From Hespellia sp. (lineage in GTDB: Bacteria; Bacillota; Clostridia; Lachnospirales; Lachnospiraceae), in the NCBI GenBank assembly GCA_028689735.1, contig JAQVCP010000011.1:1-64000 (forward strand): DNA of 64,000 nt. Direction: 5' to 3'. A program made the position numbers and the translations under genes. Position 1 is the first letter of the stretch, and the number at the start of each line of letters is the position of its first letter. The notes beneath the pieces were generated by a model. It was not told where the DNA came from. It made no database searches and saw only the letters and a program-made list of their open reading frames with translations. Positions 16,970 to 26,300 of the stretch are shown here, in pieces.

Positions 16970-19900
16970 ATGAAAAAGAAATTACGAGTAAAACAGTTCC
17001 TTTCGGGGATGATGGCAGTGGTAACACTGCTGTCTACAGCAATCAGTCCAATTACAGCTTATGCTGCTAAACCAGAAAAAACAAAGGCGGAATATCCTGC
17101 CTATGAGGAAGTCAAAGAGCAGTTATCCGCAGAGGAGGTGGTGACTGCAAAAGATTATGAGGTAAGCCTTGGCACAAAGTTCGATGCAGAGATTGATTTT
17201 ACAGGCATCGAGATCGTGGATGATGAGAAGGTAAAGGTCACATTTCACGAAGCAAAGAATGAAGCAGGTGAGAGTTTCTCTACAGAGAAGGAAGATACCT
17301 ATAAAGCTACTTATTATGTAGAGCCAGCCAGCGGACATCCAGTTTATCAGATTCATAGGAATCTGGTTGTGAAGGAATCTAAGCAAGTAGGATCAGAGGA
17401 AACGACTTTATCTAGTGAAGAAACTGGAACAGGTGGAACGGAAGAAACAGAGGAGGATGCCGAAGAGTCAGAAAGGCAACCGGAAACGGAAATCACTGGC
17501 GATATACCAATTTCGGAAGTGGAAGAAACAGAGATGGATTCTGTGATAGATGACGAAGAGAACAGCGAAGAAATGCCGGAGGGCGAAGTGTCCCAAGAAA
17601 CTGAGCAGATTCAAGCAGTTACAATAGATGTAGCGGAAAACGATTTGGAATCTATCACTTCAAGTGATGCAGAAGAGTTGATTGTACTCTCAGCAGTATC
17701 AACACAGTCTTCCAGAAGCAGTAATGTTTCTCTGGAAGTTGGTAAAACAGTGCGTTATCCAAGCAATTTAGGCAATTATGTGACTTCGTATTTTTATGTA
17801 AATGGACATCTTGCCTATTGTCTGGAATCGGCAAAGGCTACACCAGGAGAAGGCGGATATGTTGCAAATGTCATTAGCAGTAATCAAAGCCTGCAGAAAG
17901 CATTGTATTACGGTTATGGCGGTGCAGGAGATGTGACAGGAAGCTATATGTCTGGGTTTGATGCAGATTTAAAATATGTCTTTACCCATATTGCAGCCAG
18001 TTATTTTTACTGTGGTATGGCGGGATTTACAGGCTGTACCATGGATGACCTGCAGGAATGCGGGGTGCTGGACTGGATTCATTATCTGGAGGCACAGCCA
18101 ATGCCACCAGAACCAGATATTCAGTTTTCATCCACAAGAGAAGAAGCTGTTGCAAGTGGAAATGAACAGAAAACAGGAACCATCAAATTACAGGGAGATT
18201 CTCGAAACCATATTTCATTTTCTCTGCCATCTGGTGTGACAATCCATAATACATCGACAGGTGCAGTGCAGACAGAAGGTACTGTCACTGTGAATGGAGG
18301 GGAGAGCTTTTTCTTTACCGCTCCGTTTGCTGTCACGGGTACATGGAATTCTGGAAATCTAAGTGGCTCTATTAAGAAGGTGTGGCAGGCACTGGTTGTA
18401 AGCACAGGAGATTATAGTCAGGATATCGGAAGTGGATATTACAGTGAAGAGACTGCAGCACCTATCAGTTTTCAGATTAAGTGGCTGGATTATGCAGAGG
18501 TAAAGGTGAGTAAAAAAGATGCAGATACAGGAAATGGATTGCAGGGTGCCGTATTTGGAATCTATCAGGATGCAAAGTGTACGCAGTTGATTACTACTAT
18601 GGCAGCTACGAACTTTTCAGGCACTGCCAGTGTAAAAATACCGAAAACACAGGACACCGTTTATGTGAAAGAAATCACACCACCTACGGGATATCAGTAT
18701 AATACGGACAGTTTTAACGTAAAGATAGATTTTGGGAAGACTTCTTCCATATCCGTGCCTGATAAAAGAGTAGAGGCAGAGATTCAGTTAATCAAGCAGG
18801 ACTCGGAAACAGGAGAAAGCGTGCCCCAAGGGGATGCATCGTTAAAAGGAGCAGTGTATGGTCTGTATGCAAGAGAGAGCATTGTTCATCCAGATGGACA
18901 TACAGGAACGCTTTATCCAAAGGATTCTTTAGTTGGAACGTTTACAACAGATGAAAAAAGTACAGCAAAATTGTCTGGACTGTATCTGGGAAATTATTAT
19001 GCAAAAGAAATCACAGCACCGGAGGGATATCTGACGGATGGGCAGGAACATGAAATCAGCTGCACTTATGAAGGTGGAAATGTCGCAGTGGTAAAACGAA
19101 GCTGTATTGTCCCGGAGACAGTAAAAAAACAGGCTTTTGAAATGATTAAGATCTCTACCGATGGCTCCAGTACAGAAACTGCCCTGGTTGAAGGTGCAGA
19201 GTTTACGATTAAGCTGGAAAGTGACATCAAAGCTAACGGATGGGAGAAGGCGAAGGTGTACGACACTCTGCTTACGGATGCGAAAGGTTATGCCAGATCC
19301 ATAGAACTTCCATACGGAACTTATCATGTAAAAGAAACAAAAACACCAGATAATGTGAATACGACAAAAGATTTTTATGTGACAGTGAGTGAAGATTCCA
19401 GAACCCCACAGGTATGGAGAGTGTTTAATGATGCTCCGTTCAAAGCTTATATTCGTTTGATTAAAAAGGATGTGGATACAGGAAACGTGGTTCAGGTCGG
19501 AGGCACGACTTTTAAGATTCGTGATTTGAAAACAGGAGAAGATGTGTCCATGAAAGTAGGAAGTGATCACGTCACAACCTTTACCACGGATGAAACGGGT
19601 ATGGTCACGACACCGCTTATGCTGCAGGCAGGTAAGTATGAGGTTTATGAAATCACAGCGCCAGAAGGGTATGTAGTAAAGACAGAATCCATTCCATTTA
19701 CGGTTACTTCAAAGGGCGAATACCATACCGATGAAGATGGGGATTTTGTGGTAGATGTGGAAATCCACAATACACAACAGTATGGAAATGTGAACCTTTA
19801 TAAGCATGGAGAAGCCTTGACAAAGGTAGAAAAAGAGGGCGGACTTGTGGAAATGGTCAAGAGCCTGATTACCGGAGAAAATCGCAATCTGAGTTTCGTC

Positions 19901-21580
19901 TATGAGGACAAGCCAATTGAGGGAAGTGTATTCCATATCGTTTGTGACGAGGATATTTATACTGCAGATCAGCAGACCGATGAAGCAGGCAACCGTATTC
20001 TTGCCACCTATCAGGGAGTGGAGTTAAAGAAAGGTGCAGTTGCAGCCATTCTTACCACCGATCAAGAGGGAAAAGCAGTAGCTGAAAAATTTCCTTTGGG
20101 AAAATACCATATAGAAGAAACACAGGCCAGTCATGGATATGTGTTGAATGAAACACAGGATGCCTTTGCTTTAGAATATGCCGAACAGGATGTAGAACTT
20201 GTTTACCATGACAGTGATTTTGCCAATGAAAGACAAAAGACAGCACTTTCTCTGATCAAGAAATCCACAAAGGAAGAAAAGACCGTAGAGGGTGCAGTGT
20301 ATGGTCTGTATGCAAAAGAAGATATCGCATCCGCAGAGGGACAGATTCTTGCAGAAGCAGATACCCTGATTGAGACACAGACAACGGATGCAGAAGGGAA
20401 AATTAGCTTCGGATCAGACTTGCCACTAGACACCTACTATGTAAAAGAAACAAAAGCTGCTCCTGGATATCTGTTAGACGAGGAAAGTTATGATGTGGAT
20501 TTTACCTATCAGGGACAGAATGTGAAAGTTATTACCAATACATTGGAAGTAAAAGATGAGCCAACTATCACAGAAATCAGCAAGACAGACATTGCCACAG
20601 GCGAGGAAGTGGTAGGAGCAAAACTGGAGATTTTAGACGAATCCGGGGAAGTAGTAGCATCATGGACATCCACTGAGGAAAAGCATATCGTCTATGGGAT
20701 TCCAGCAGGGGATTATGTTTTAAGAGAAACATCTGCTCCAACAGAGCAGGGATATGTAAAAGCAGAAGATGTGACATTTACCATTGAAGAAACCGGAGAG
20801 GTTCAGAAAGTGGAAATGAAGGATGATTTTACAAAGGTAGAGATTAGTAAGGTAGATATTACCGATGGAAGTACCGAAGTAGAAGGTGCAAAACTTTATA
20901 TTCTTGATCAGGACAATAAAGTGCTGGATAGCTGGGTATCTGCAAAAGAACCACACCTGATTGAGCGTCTTCCAGTAGGAAAATACACACTTTTGGAAAA
21001 AATTGCACCAAAAGGATATATCATTTCCAACAAAGTGACATTTGAGGTCAAGGAAACTGGAGAAGTCCAGAAAGTAACAATGGAAGATGCCCATGCAATG
21101 GGAAAAATCATCTTAAATAAAACGGATAAGGATACCAAAAAACCACTGAAAGGGGTGGAATTTACCATTTATGACAGTGAGGGGAAAGAACTGGAAATAC
21201 TGGTAACTGATAGCACTGGTCATGCAGAATCCAAGGAATATCCGATTGCTACATTTAAGGATAGCAAATATGACAAGCAGCTTACTTATACCGTTTGTGA
21301 AACCAAAACATTGGATGGATACAAACTGGATAATACCAAGCATGAAGTGAAATTTGAGTATGTGGATGATAAAACTCCGATCATTGCGTACACACTGGAT
21401 GTGACCAATGAAAAAGTTCCGGAAGAGGAGATACCATCCACACAAGATACCCCAAGCACCACAACAACTTCTGCACCGAAGACAGGAGATGAGAGCAACA
21501 TAGCAGTATTACTGTTACTGATGGGCATTTCCGCAGGTGGGGCAGGACTATTATTCTGGTTCAAAAAGAGAAAGAAATAA
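16970..21580 (+). CDS. Large sortase-anchored adhesin with thioester-like domain and nine SpaA/CnaB modules
   Basis: A 1536-aa wall-anchored surface protein. ATG 16970 (after AAAGAGGTAG) opens a signal peptide ending near ITAYAA (about residue 33). An acidic Ser/Glu-rich stretch follows (about 150-235), then a thioester-type (TED) domain at about 250-380 with Cys284 in AYCLES. The position where TED domains carry Gln is His340 (FTHIAASY). Nine SpaA/CnaB-like modules, roughly 507-1477, repeat the pattern of an N-terminal Lys, a GAVYGLYA-type core and KEITAPEGY-type Glu strand, as expected for internal isopeptide bonds. The sorting signal APKTGD, a hydrophobic helix and KKRKK end the protein. 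It is likely to mediate mating-pair or host attachment. Confidence 0.92.
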   Translation: MKKKLRVKQFLSGMMAVVTLLSTAISPITAYAAKPEKTKAEYPAYEEVKEQLSAEEVVTAKDYEVSLGTKFDAEIDFTGIEIVDDEKVKVTFHEAKNEAGESFSTEKEDTYKATYYVEPASGHPVYQIHRNLVVKESKQVGSEETTLSSEETGTGGTEETEEDAEESERQPETEITGDIPISEVEETEMDSVIDDEENSEEMPEGEVSQETEQIQAVTIDVAENDLESITSSDAEELIVLSAVSTQSSRSSNVSLEVGKTVRYPSNLGNYVTSYFYVNGHLAYCLESAKATPGEGGYVANVISSNQSLQKALYYGYGGAGDVTGSYMSGFDADLKYVFTHIAASYFYCGMAGFTGCTMDDLQECGVLDWIHYLEAQPMPPEPDIQFSSTREEAVASGNEQKTGTIKLQGDSRNHISFSLPSGVTIHNTSTGAVQTEGTVTVNGGESFFFTAPFAVTGTWNSGNLSGSIKKVWQALVVSTGDYSQDIGSGYYSEETAAPISFQIKWLDYAEVKVSKKDADTGNGLQGAVFGIYQDAKCTQLITTMAATNFSGTASVKIPKTQDTVYVKEITPPTGYQYNTDSFNVKIDFGKTSSISVPDKRVEAEIQLIKQDSETGESVPQGDASLKGAVYGLYARESIVHPDGHTGTLYPKDSLVGTFTTDEKSTAKLSGLYLGNYYAKEITAPEGYLTDGQEHEISCTYEGGNVAVVKRSCIVPETVKKQAFEMIKISTDGSSTETALVEGAEFTIKLESDIKANGWEKAKVYDTLLTDAKGYARSIELPYGTYHVKETKTPDNVNTTKDFYVTVSEDSRTPQVWRVFNDAPFKAYIRLIKKDVDTGNVVQVGGTTFKIRDLKTGEDVSMKVGSDHVTTFTTDETGMVTTPLMLQAGKYEVYEITAPEGYVVKTESIPFTVTSKGEYHTDEDGDFVVDVEIHNTQQYGNVNLYKHGEALTKVEKEGGLVEMVKSLITGENRNLSFVYEDKPIEGSVFHIVCDEDIYTADQQTDEAGNRILATYQGVELKKGAVAAILTTDQEGKAVAEKFPLGKYHIEETQASHGYVLNETQDAFALEYAEQDVELVYHDSDFANERQKTALSLIKKSTKEEKTVEGAVYGLYAKEDIASAEGQILAEADTLIETQTTDAEGKISFGSDLPLDTYYVKETKAAPGYLLDEESYDVDFTYQGQNVKVITNTLEVKDEPTITEISKTDIATGEEVVGAKLEILDESGEVVASWTSTEEKHIVYGIPAGDYVLRETSAPTEQGYVKAEDVTFTIEETGEVQKVEMKDDFTKVEISKVDITDGSTEVEGAKLYILDQDNKVLDSWVSAKEPHLIERLPVGKYTLLEKIAPKGYIISNKVTFEVKETGEVQKVTMEDAHAMGKIILNKTDKDTKKPLKGVEFTIYDSEGKELEILVTDSTGHAESKEYPIATFKDSKYDKQLTYTVCETKTLDGYKLDNTKHEVKFEYVDDKTPIIAYTLDVTNEKVPEEEIPSTQDTPSTTTTSAPKTGDESNIAVLLLLMGISAGGAGLLFWFKKRKK

Positions 21581-21598
21581 AATAGTAAAGTAAATCAA

Positions 21599-21624
21599 CA
21601 GGGGCTGTGCGAATACAGCTCCTG
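21599..21624 (+). terminator. Terminator-like hairpin after the adhesin gene
   Basis: CAGGGGCTGT (21599-21608) pairs with ACAGCTCCTG (21615-21624) with one G-U pair and a 6-nt loop. The following CATTTAAAAG gives only a weak U tract, so termination may be partial. Confidence 0.45.
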
Positions 21625-21650
21625 CATTTAAAAGAAAGCAGGTAGCGAAT

Positions 21651-21770
21651 ATGAAAAATATGAATACAGAAGTAGAGACAATGAATAAACGAATGGAAGT
21701 AAAGCGATTGGCGGCATACGGACAGAAGTTGACCAAGAATAAAGAACAGATGAAAAAGGAGGACAAATAA
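21651..21770 (+). CDS. 39-aa basic peptide upstream of the DUF5688 gene
   Basis: ATG 21651 opens a 39-codon ORF ending at TAA 21768-21770, one base before the ATG of the DUF5688 gene. The ribosome site AAAGGAGG for the downstream gene lies inside its last codons, so translation is likely coupled. The peptide is helical and strongly basic, with MNKRMEVKRLAAYGQKLTKN. The upstream ribosome site is weak (GCAGGTAGCG). Tiny genes in this place recur in related elements, from general knowledge of their layout. Function unknown. Confidence 0.5.
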   Translation: MKNMNTEVETMNKRMEVKRLAAYGQKLTKNKEQMKKEDK

Positions 21771-21771
21771 T

Positions 21772-22890
21772 ATGACATATCAGGAATTTAAAGACTATAT
21801 GGTTGATAATATCAAAACATATCTGCCAGAAAAATATCAGGATGCACAGGTGGAAATCAGCGAAGTGGAAAAGAATAACGGTTTAAAACTGGATGGATTG
21901 GCAGTAAGACTTCCAGAACAAAATATGTGCCCGAACATATATCTCAATCAATTCTATCAGGATTATGAAGCAGGACGAGATGTGGAGGATATTTTACAAA
22001 ACATTGCAGAAATTCGGGAAATGAATGATGTATCAAAAAAAGTGGAGGTGGAGCAGTTGTTAGGTTATGACAATATAAAGGATTCGATTATTTTCAGAGT
22101 AATTGGTGCAAAACAGAATGAAGGCAGACTTCAAAATATGCCGCATCGTATAGAAAAAGATATGGCACTGATTTATCAGGCTTTGGTTCAGACAACAGAA
22201 GATAGACTGGTAACAGCGCAGATTACAAATGATATGATGGATCGATTAGGGGTAAATGAAAATACACTTCATGAGATTGCCATGATAAACACTCAGCGAG
22301 AATTTCCTATGAGTTTTCAACCAATGGAGGAAGTATTAAAAAGCGTTTTACGAAAAGATTTTATGGGAATCAATTTGGACGAGCTTTCGGATGATGACGA
22401 TACAAAAGAATTTTTAGAAACTCTTTTTCAAGAGGGTATGGAAGAAATGAAAGAGAACGAAGCTCCCCTCTATGTCCTTTCTAACGAGCAGAAAATGAAT
22501 GGAGCAGCGGTATTATTTTACCCAGAGGTGCAGGAAGAAATTGCTAAGCAGATGGGAGGAGATTACTTTGTTCTTCCCTCATCAATTCATGAAGTGCTGA
22601 TTTTACGGGATGATGGAACAGGGGATTATCAAGAATTAAAAGACCTGGTCAATGACGTAAATGAAACCCAGGTGGAACCGGAGGAGGTGCTGACGGGGGA
22701 AGTATATTGCTATGACCAAGAGAGTAAACAGTTGATGTTTGCCAGTGAAAAGGCGGAGCGAAGTCAGGCGGTGGAAAAGTCAGAGGAAAAGCCGTCAATT
22801 ATGGATACATTGAAAGCGAAGAAGGAAGAAGCAATGCAGAGTATATCAGCACCGATGGGGAAAATGAAAGCAGCAGAGATGGAGATATAG
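21772..22890 (+). CDS. DUF5688 family protein with a PSIM-type tail
   Basis: A 372-aa acidic soluble protein starting at ATG 21772 behind AAAGGAGGAC. It shows the DUF5688 features: MTYQEFKDYMVDNIKTYLP at the start, VRLPEQNMCPNIYLNQFYQDYEAG in parts, and the central MPHRIEKDMALIYQALV and ALYVLSNEQKMNGAAVLFYP-like stretch (here APLYVLSNEQKMNGAAVLFY). The family is common in Clostridia ICEs and its role is unknown. The final 35 residues carry KPSIMDTLKAKKEE and then SAPMGKMK, a tail shared with two other proteins of this element. No signal peptide or membrane segment is visible. Confidence 0.82.
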   Translation: MTYQEFKDYMVDNIKTYLPEKYQDAQVEISEVEKNNGLKLDGLAVRLPEQNMCPNIYLNQFYQDYEAGRDVEDILQNIAEIREMNDVSKKVEVEQLLGYDNIKDSIIFRVIGAKQNEGRLQNMPHRIEKDMALIYQALVQTTEDRLVTAQITNDMMDRLGVNENTLHEIAMINTQREFPMSFQPMEEVLKSVLRKDFMGINLDELSDDDDTKEFLETLFQEGMEEMKENEAPLYVLSNEQKMNGAAVLFYPEVQEEIAKQMGGDYFVLPSSIHEVLILRDDGTGDYQELKDLVNDVNETQVEPEEVLTGEVYCYDQESKQLMFASEKAERSQAVEKSEEKPSIMDTLKAKKEEAMQSISAPMGKMKAAEMEI

Positions 22891-22961
22891 GCAGGTAAAA
22901 CAAGAGAAAAATAGTGATATTTGGAATGTTCCGATGAGATTTAAGGAAGAAAATATTTTGA

Positions 22962-22990
22962 TTGCTTTATAGGGAGTTTATTGTTAGAAT
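22962..22990 (+). promoter_or_regulatory. Predicted sigma-A promoter of the toxin mRNA
   Basis: TTGCTT (22962-22967) and TAGAAT (22985-22990) are separated by exactly 17 bp. The start site would fall near 22997, giving an approximately 85-nt leader before the toxin ATG. Confidence 0.55.
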
Positions 22991-23083
22991 ATTTAACAGG
23001 AGTAACCGTGTACAGGGTGGTTTATTAGCCTTCCGGATTTTTGAGTTCCTTTGGGAACATACAAAAGAAGGGAGGTGGAGCGG

Positions 23084-23185
23084 ATGGATACATACCAGGT
23101 ATTAACATTATTGTTTCTTGGTGGTACTTTTCTGATCGCGCTGCTTGCCTATTTGGATAATAGGAATAACAAGCCAAAAAAATAA
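23084..23185 (+). CDS. Holin-like type I toxin, 33 aa
   Basis: ATG 23084, preceded by the strong site GGGAGGTGG, encodes a 33-residue peptide. It starts MDTYQVLTLLFLGGTFLIAL, continues as one membrane helix and ends with the basic tail NRNNKPKK. Size, the YQ.LTLL start, the single helix and the Lys-rich end fit the putative holin-like toxin family of Firmicutes type I toxin-antitoxin systems (TxpA/BsrG-like). It is expected to insert in the membrane and depolarise it when not repressed. An antisense RNA promoter and terminator face it from downstream. It probably stabilises the element. Too short for most ORF callers. Confidence 0.78.
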   Translation: MDTYQVLTLLFLGGTFLIALLAYLDNRNNKPKK

Positions 23186-23280
23186 TGCCTACCCTGTCTG
23201 CAAACAGAGTAGGCGGCTCTCATTGAGAGCTAATTGACCTATATCCGGAAGCATCCACCTTGTGGGCGGTTGCTCTTTCT
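23178..23280 (-). ncRNA. Predicted antisense antitoxin RNA
   Basis: A minus-strand promoter (23287-23315) would start a transcript near 23280. On the minus strand a hairpin (plus coordinates 23187-23214, GCCTAC...GTAGGC) is followed by a T-rich run (plus AAAAAAATAAT, 23176-23186), a good terminator right at the toxin stop codon. The product would be about 100 nt and complementary to the toxin mRNA 3' region. This is the standard arrangement of type I antitoxins; the RNA itself is predicted, not observed. Confidence 0.65.
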
Positions 23281-23286
23281 AAATAA

Positions 23287-23315
23287 AATATAACATTGTT
23301 TCTCCCAAATGTAAA
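23287..23315 (-). promoter_or_regulatory. Predicted promoter of the antisense RNA
   Basis: Reading the minus strand, TTTACA (plus 23310-23315) and TATATT (plus 23287-23292) are separated by exactly 17 bp. It is one of the best sigma-A promoters in the window. Confidence 0.65.
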
Positions 23316-23389
23316 GCGAAAAATGATGGCAGCCAGGCACTGATAAAAAGTGAATAAGGCTGTTTTTTTATTGCAAAGGAGGAGAATCA

Positions 23390-26300
23390 TTGGCAAGAAA
23401 AATTGATTTTATATCCCAACTGTCAGAACAGACAGCCAGGGACATTGTAAAAAACGGAGAGGAATGGAGTCAGTATCTGAATACTGCTTCAAGACTTTAT
23501 AAGTATCCGTTCCAGGAACAGATGCTGATTTTTGCACAGCGACCAGATGCAACAGCCTGTGCAAGTATTGAAATCTGGAATGAGAAGATGAATTGCTGGG
23601 TGAATAAGGGAGCAAAGGGCATTGCACTCATAGATGAGGATGCACCACGCCCACGATTGAAATATGTGTTTGATGTTTCCGATGTTCATAAAGCAAGACG
23701 AATCGGACGTGATCCGTACCTGTGGCAGATGCGGGAGGAGCATGAAGAAACGATTCTAAAACGATTGGAAAAGACCTATGGTGCGACAAATACAGAAATG
23801 TCTTTTGCAGACAGGATTTTGGCAATTGCAGAGCAGATTACCTTTGATACATATGAGGAAATTGCAGAAGATATGATGTATCTGACAGAGGGGAGTTTCT
23901 TAGAAGGATTGGACGCATATTCCATGAAAGTCCATCTTCGGTATACCCTGCAGGCGAGTATTTCATACACGTTACTTACCCGCTGTGGATTGGATGCGGA
24001 AAACTACATGGATGCACTGGATTTTGAACATATCCATGAATTTAATACCCTTCCAGTGCTGTCGCAGCTTGGCGCAAACACTACAGAACTGTGTAAACCT
24101 GTGCTTATGGAGATTGGCAGAGCCATTCGTGCATATGACAGAGAAATTTCTGAAAAAGGGCTTGCAAATGAGCCTGAGCCACGCTATAATGCTTTAAAGC
24201 GTGAAAGTGAAGAGCGTGAGGAAGAACTTACAGATACGGTACAGGAAACGGAGCAATCCAGTGAGAAAGAAAAACAGGAGGAAAAAAGTGATGAGCATGG
24301 AATTGACATATCAGAAGAACGGAGATTATTACATCCCGAATATCCAGATGGACGAACAACCGGAGATAATCCTTACAAAGTACGGTCTGATGAGGAAGAA
24401 TTATCTGAAGGAACACAAGAAGGGAATTTATTCGGGGATGCTGCTGTCGGGCAAACTGATGAGCCACCTGCAGGAGATTCAGGAGACAGCAGAGGAGCGC
24501 ATGGAACTTCTTATGAGCCAGATGGCGAAAGCCGAGGGCGTGAACGAGGAACTGAAAGAGAAGGATCAGATGTTCTGGACACAGCAGATGAACAACATCC
24601 AGCACGCAGCGGAGGAGACAATTCTGGCAGAACTGATTTACAACTAAATACCGAAGAAGTGAAAGAATCGGACAGTCAAGAGCTGCCCGATTTTTTTGAC
24701 TTCCTAAACAGTCAGGGAGAAGAATCCGCAGATAATATTCTGCGGGGACTGCTTTGCTTTGATGATTACCTGAAAGAAAAACGTACAGACATCGCGGCTT
24801 ATTTCATAACGGAACCAGATGCAGAAAAACGAACTGCTTTTATAAAAAAGGCATACAACAAAGATTATAGTGAGTTTGATGTAGGAATGAACCGAGTTGG
24901 ATATAAGGCAAAAGAAAATGGTCTTGTCATTTGGGCAGGGAATTATCTAGCTCGTTCCTGTGAAGCACAGTTGTCCTGGGATGTAGTCCGAGAGTTAATT
25001 GATGACTATCTTGCGGAAAATATTTATCTCGTGCCGGGAGAGATGATTAATCTGCCAGAGCTTGGGAGAGAGGCTGGGGAATATCAGCAGCTTAGTTTCT
25101 TTCCAAGTATGGAGGAACAGATTGGAAATATTGCGATTGATCATGCAGATGAGAAGGCATTGATTCCAACCAATTCTTTGATTTCCGAACGGATGATAGA
25201 TTATGCACTGGTAACAGGTGGCGGTCAAAGGGATACAAGGGCGAGGATATTTGCAAAGTATCAAAAAGGATTAGATGCTGATACTATGAGTGAATTTCTG
25301 AAACAGGAATATGGAAAAGGTGGAAAAGGATTTTCCTTTGAAGGAGAGCCTTTCTGCATCTGGTATGACGAAAGTGGAATGAATTTTTCTAAAGGAACAG
25401 CAGCAAGACATGAGTCAATGCGTACTTTATCCTGGAGTGAAGTAGAAGAACGTACCTTTGACTTACTTGAAGCTGGAAGGTACATGGATGAAGTCGAAAT
25501 GTGGCACGTACCGATGCAGGAAAAACAGGAACTTGCATCCAAGATTTATTTTTTCTTTCGGGATGAGTATGGAATAATGCCGTCAGAGGTTGCAACCAAG
25601 GTATATGGATATCCAGATGCAGAAAAAGAGATTATAGAGCATTTATCTACACCAGAAGGCATCGTCCAGATTTTAGCACAGATGGATCAAGCCATCGAGG
25701 AAATCCATAACGGAGAGGTTACGCCACGATTCCGGCTGATTTATAAACCAGAGGATATTCGCCAGTCCGTAGAAGAACTGAAACGAGAGCCTGTTCCTTT
25801 CCCGTCAGCAACGGATTTGGAAATCCCAGCAGAAACCTTTATCACACAGGATGAGATTGATTATAAATTAAGCAGAGGAAGCAATGTTTCAGAAGGATTG
25901 TTTCGTATTTATGATTATTTCTTAGAAGGACATACGAAAAAAGAATTGGCAGATTTTCTGAAACAGGAGTATGGAACGGGTGGAGGTTCTCCGGCATTGG
26001 TTGGAGCATGGCACAGTTACGCAGATCATGATGCAAAAGGTCTGAAATTGAGTAAGGGCAGCATCTTTGAGCCATCTGCAAAGATTCTATTGACCTGGGC
26101 AAAGGTGGCAGAACGTATTCAGAAATTGATTGACACAGACCGCTTTATAACCCCGCAGACCAAAGAAGAATACGAAAAGTGGAAAGAAAAGCAAGAACAG
26201 AAAGCACTGGAAAAGGCACAGGCAGAATTGCAGGAAGAACCAGCTCCCCGCCTTGTGGTGGCAGTTGAAAATACGGAAGATTATGCTGACCCAAGTATCG

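Noticed and set aside
18929..19570. 213-codon minus-strand open frame
   Set aside because: Antisense of the adhesin CnaB modules; no start signal and no recognisable protein.
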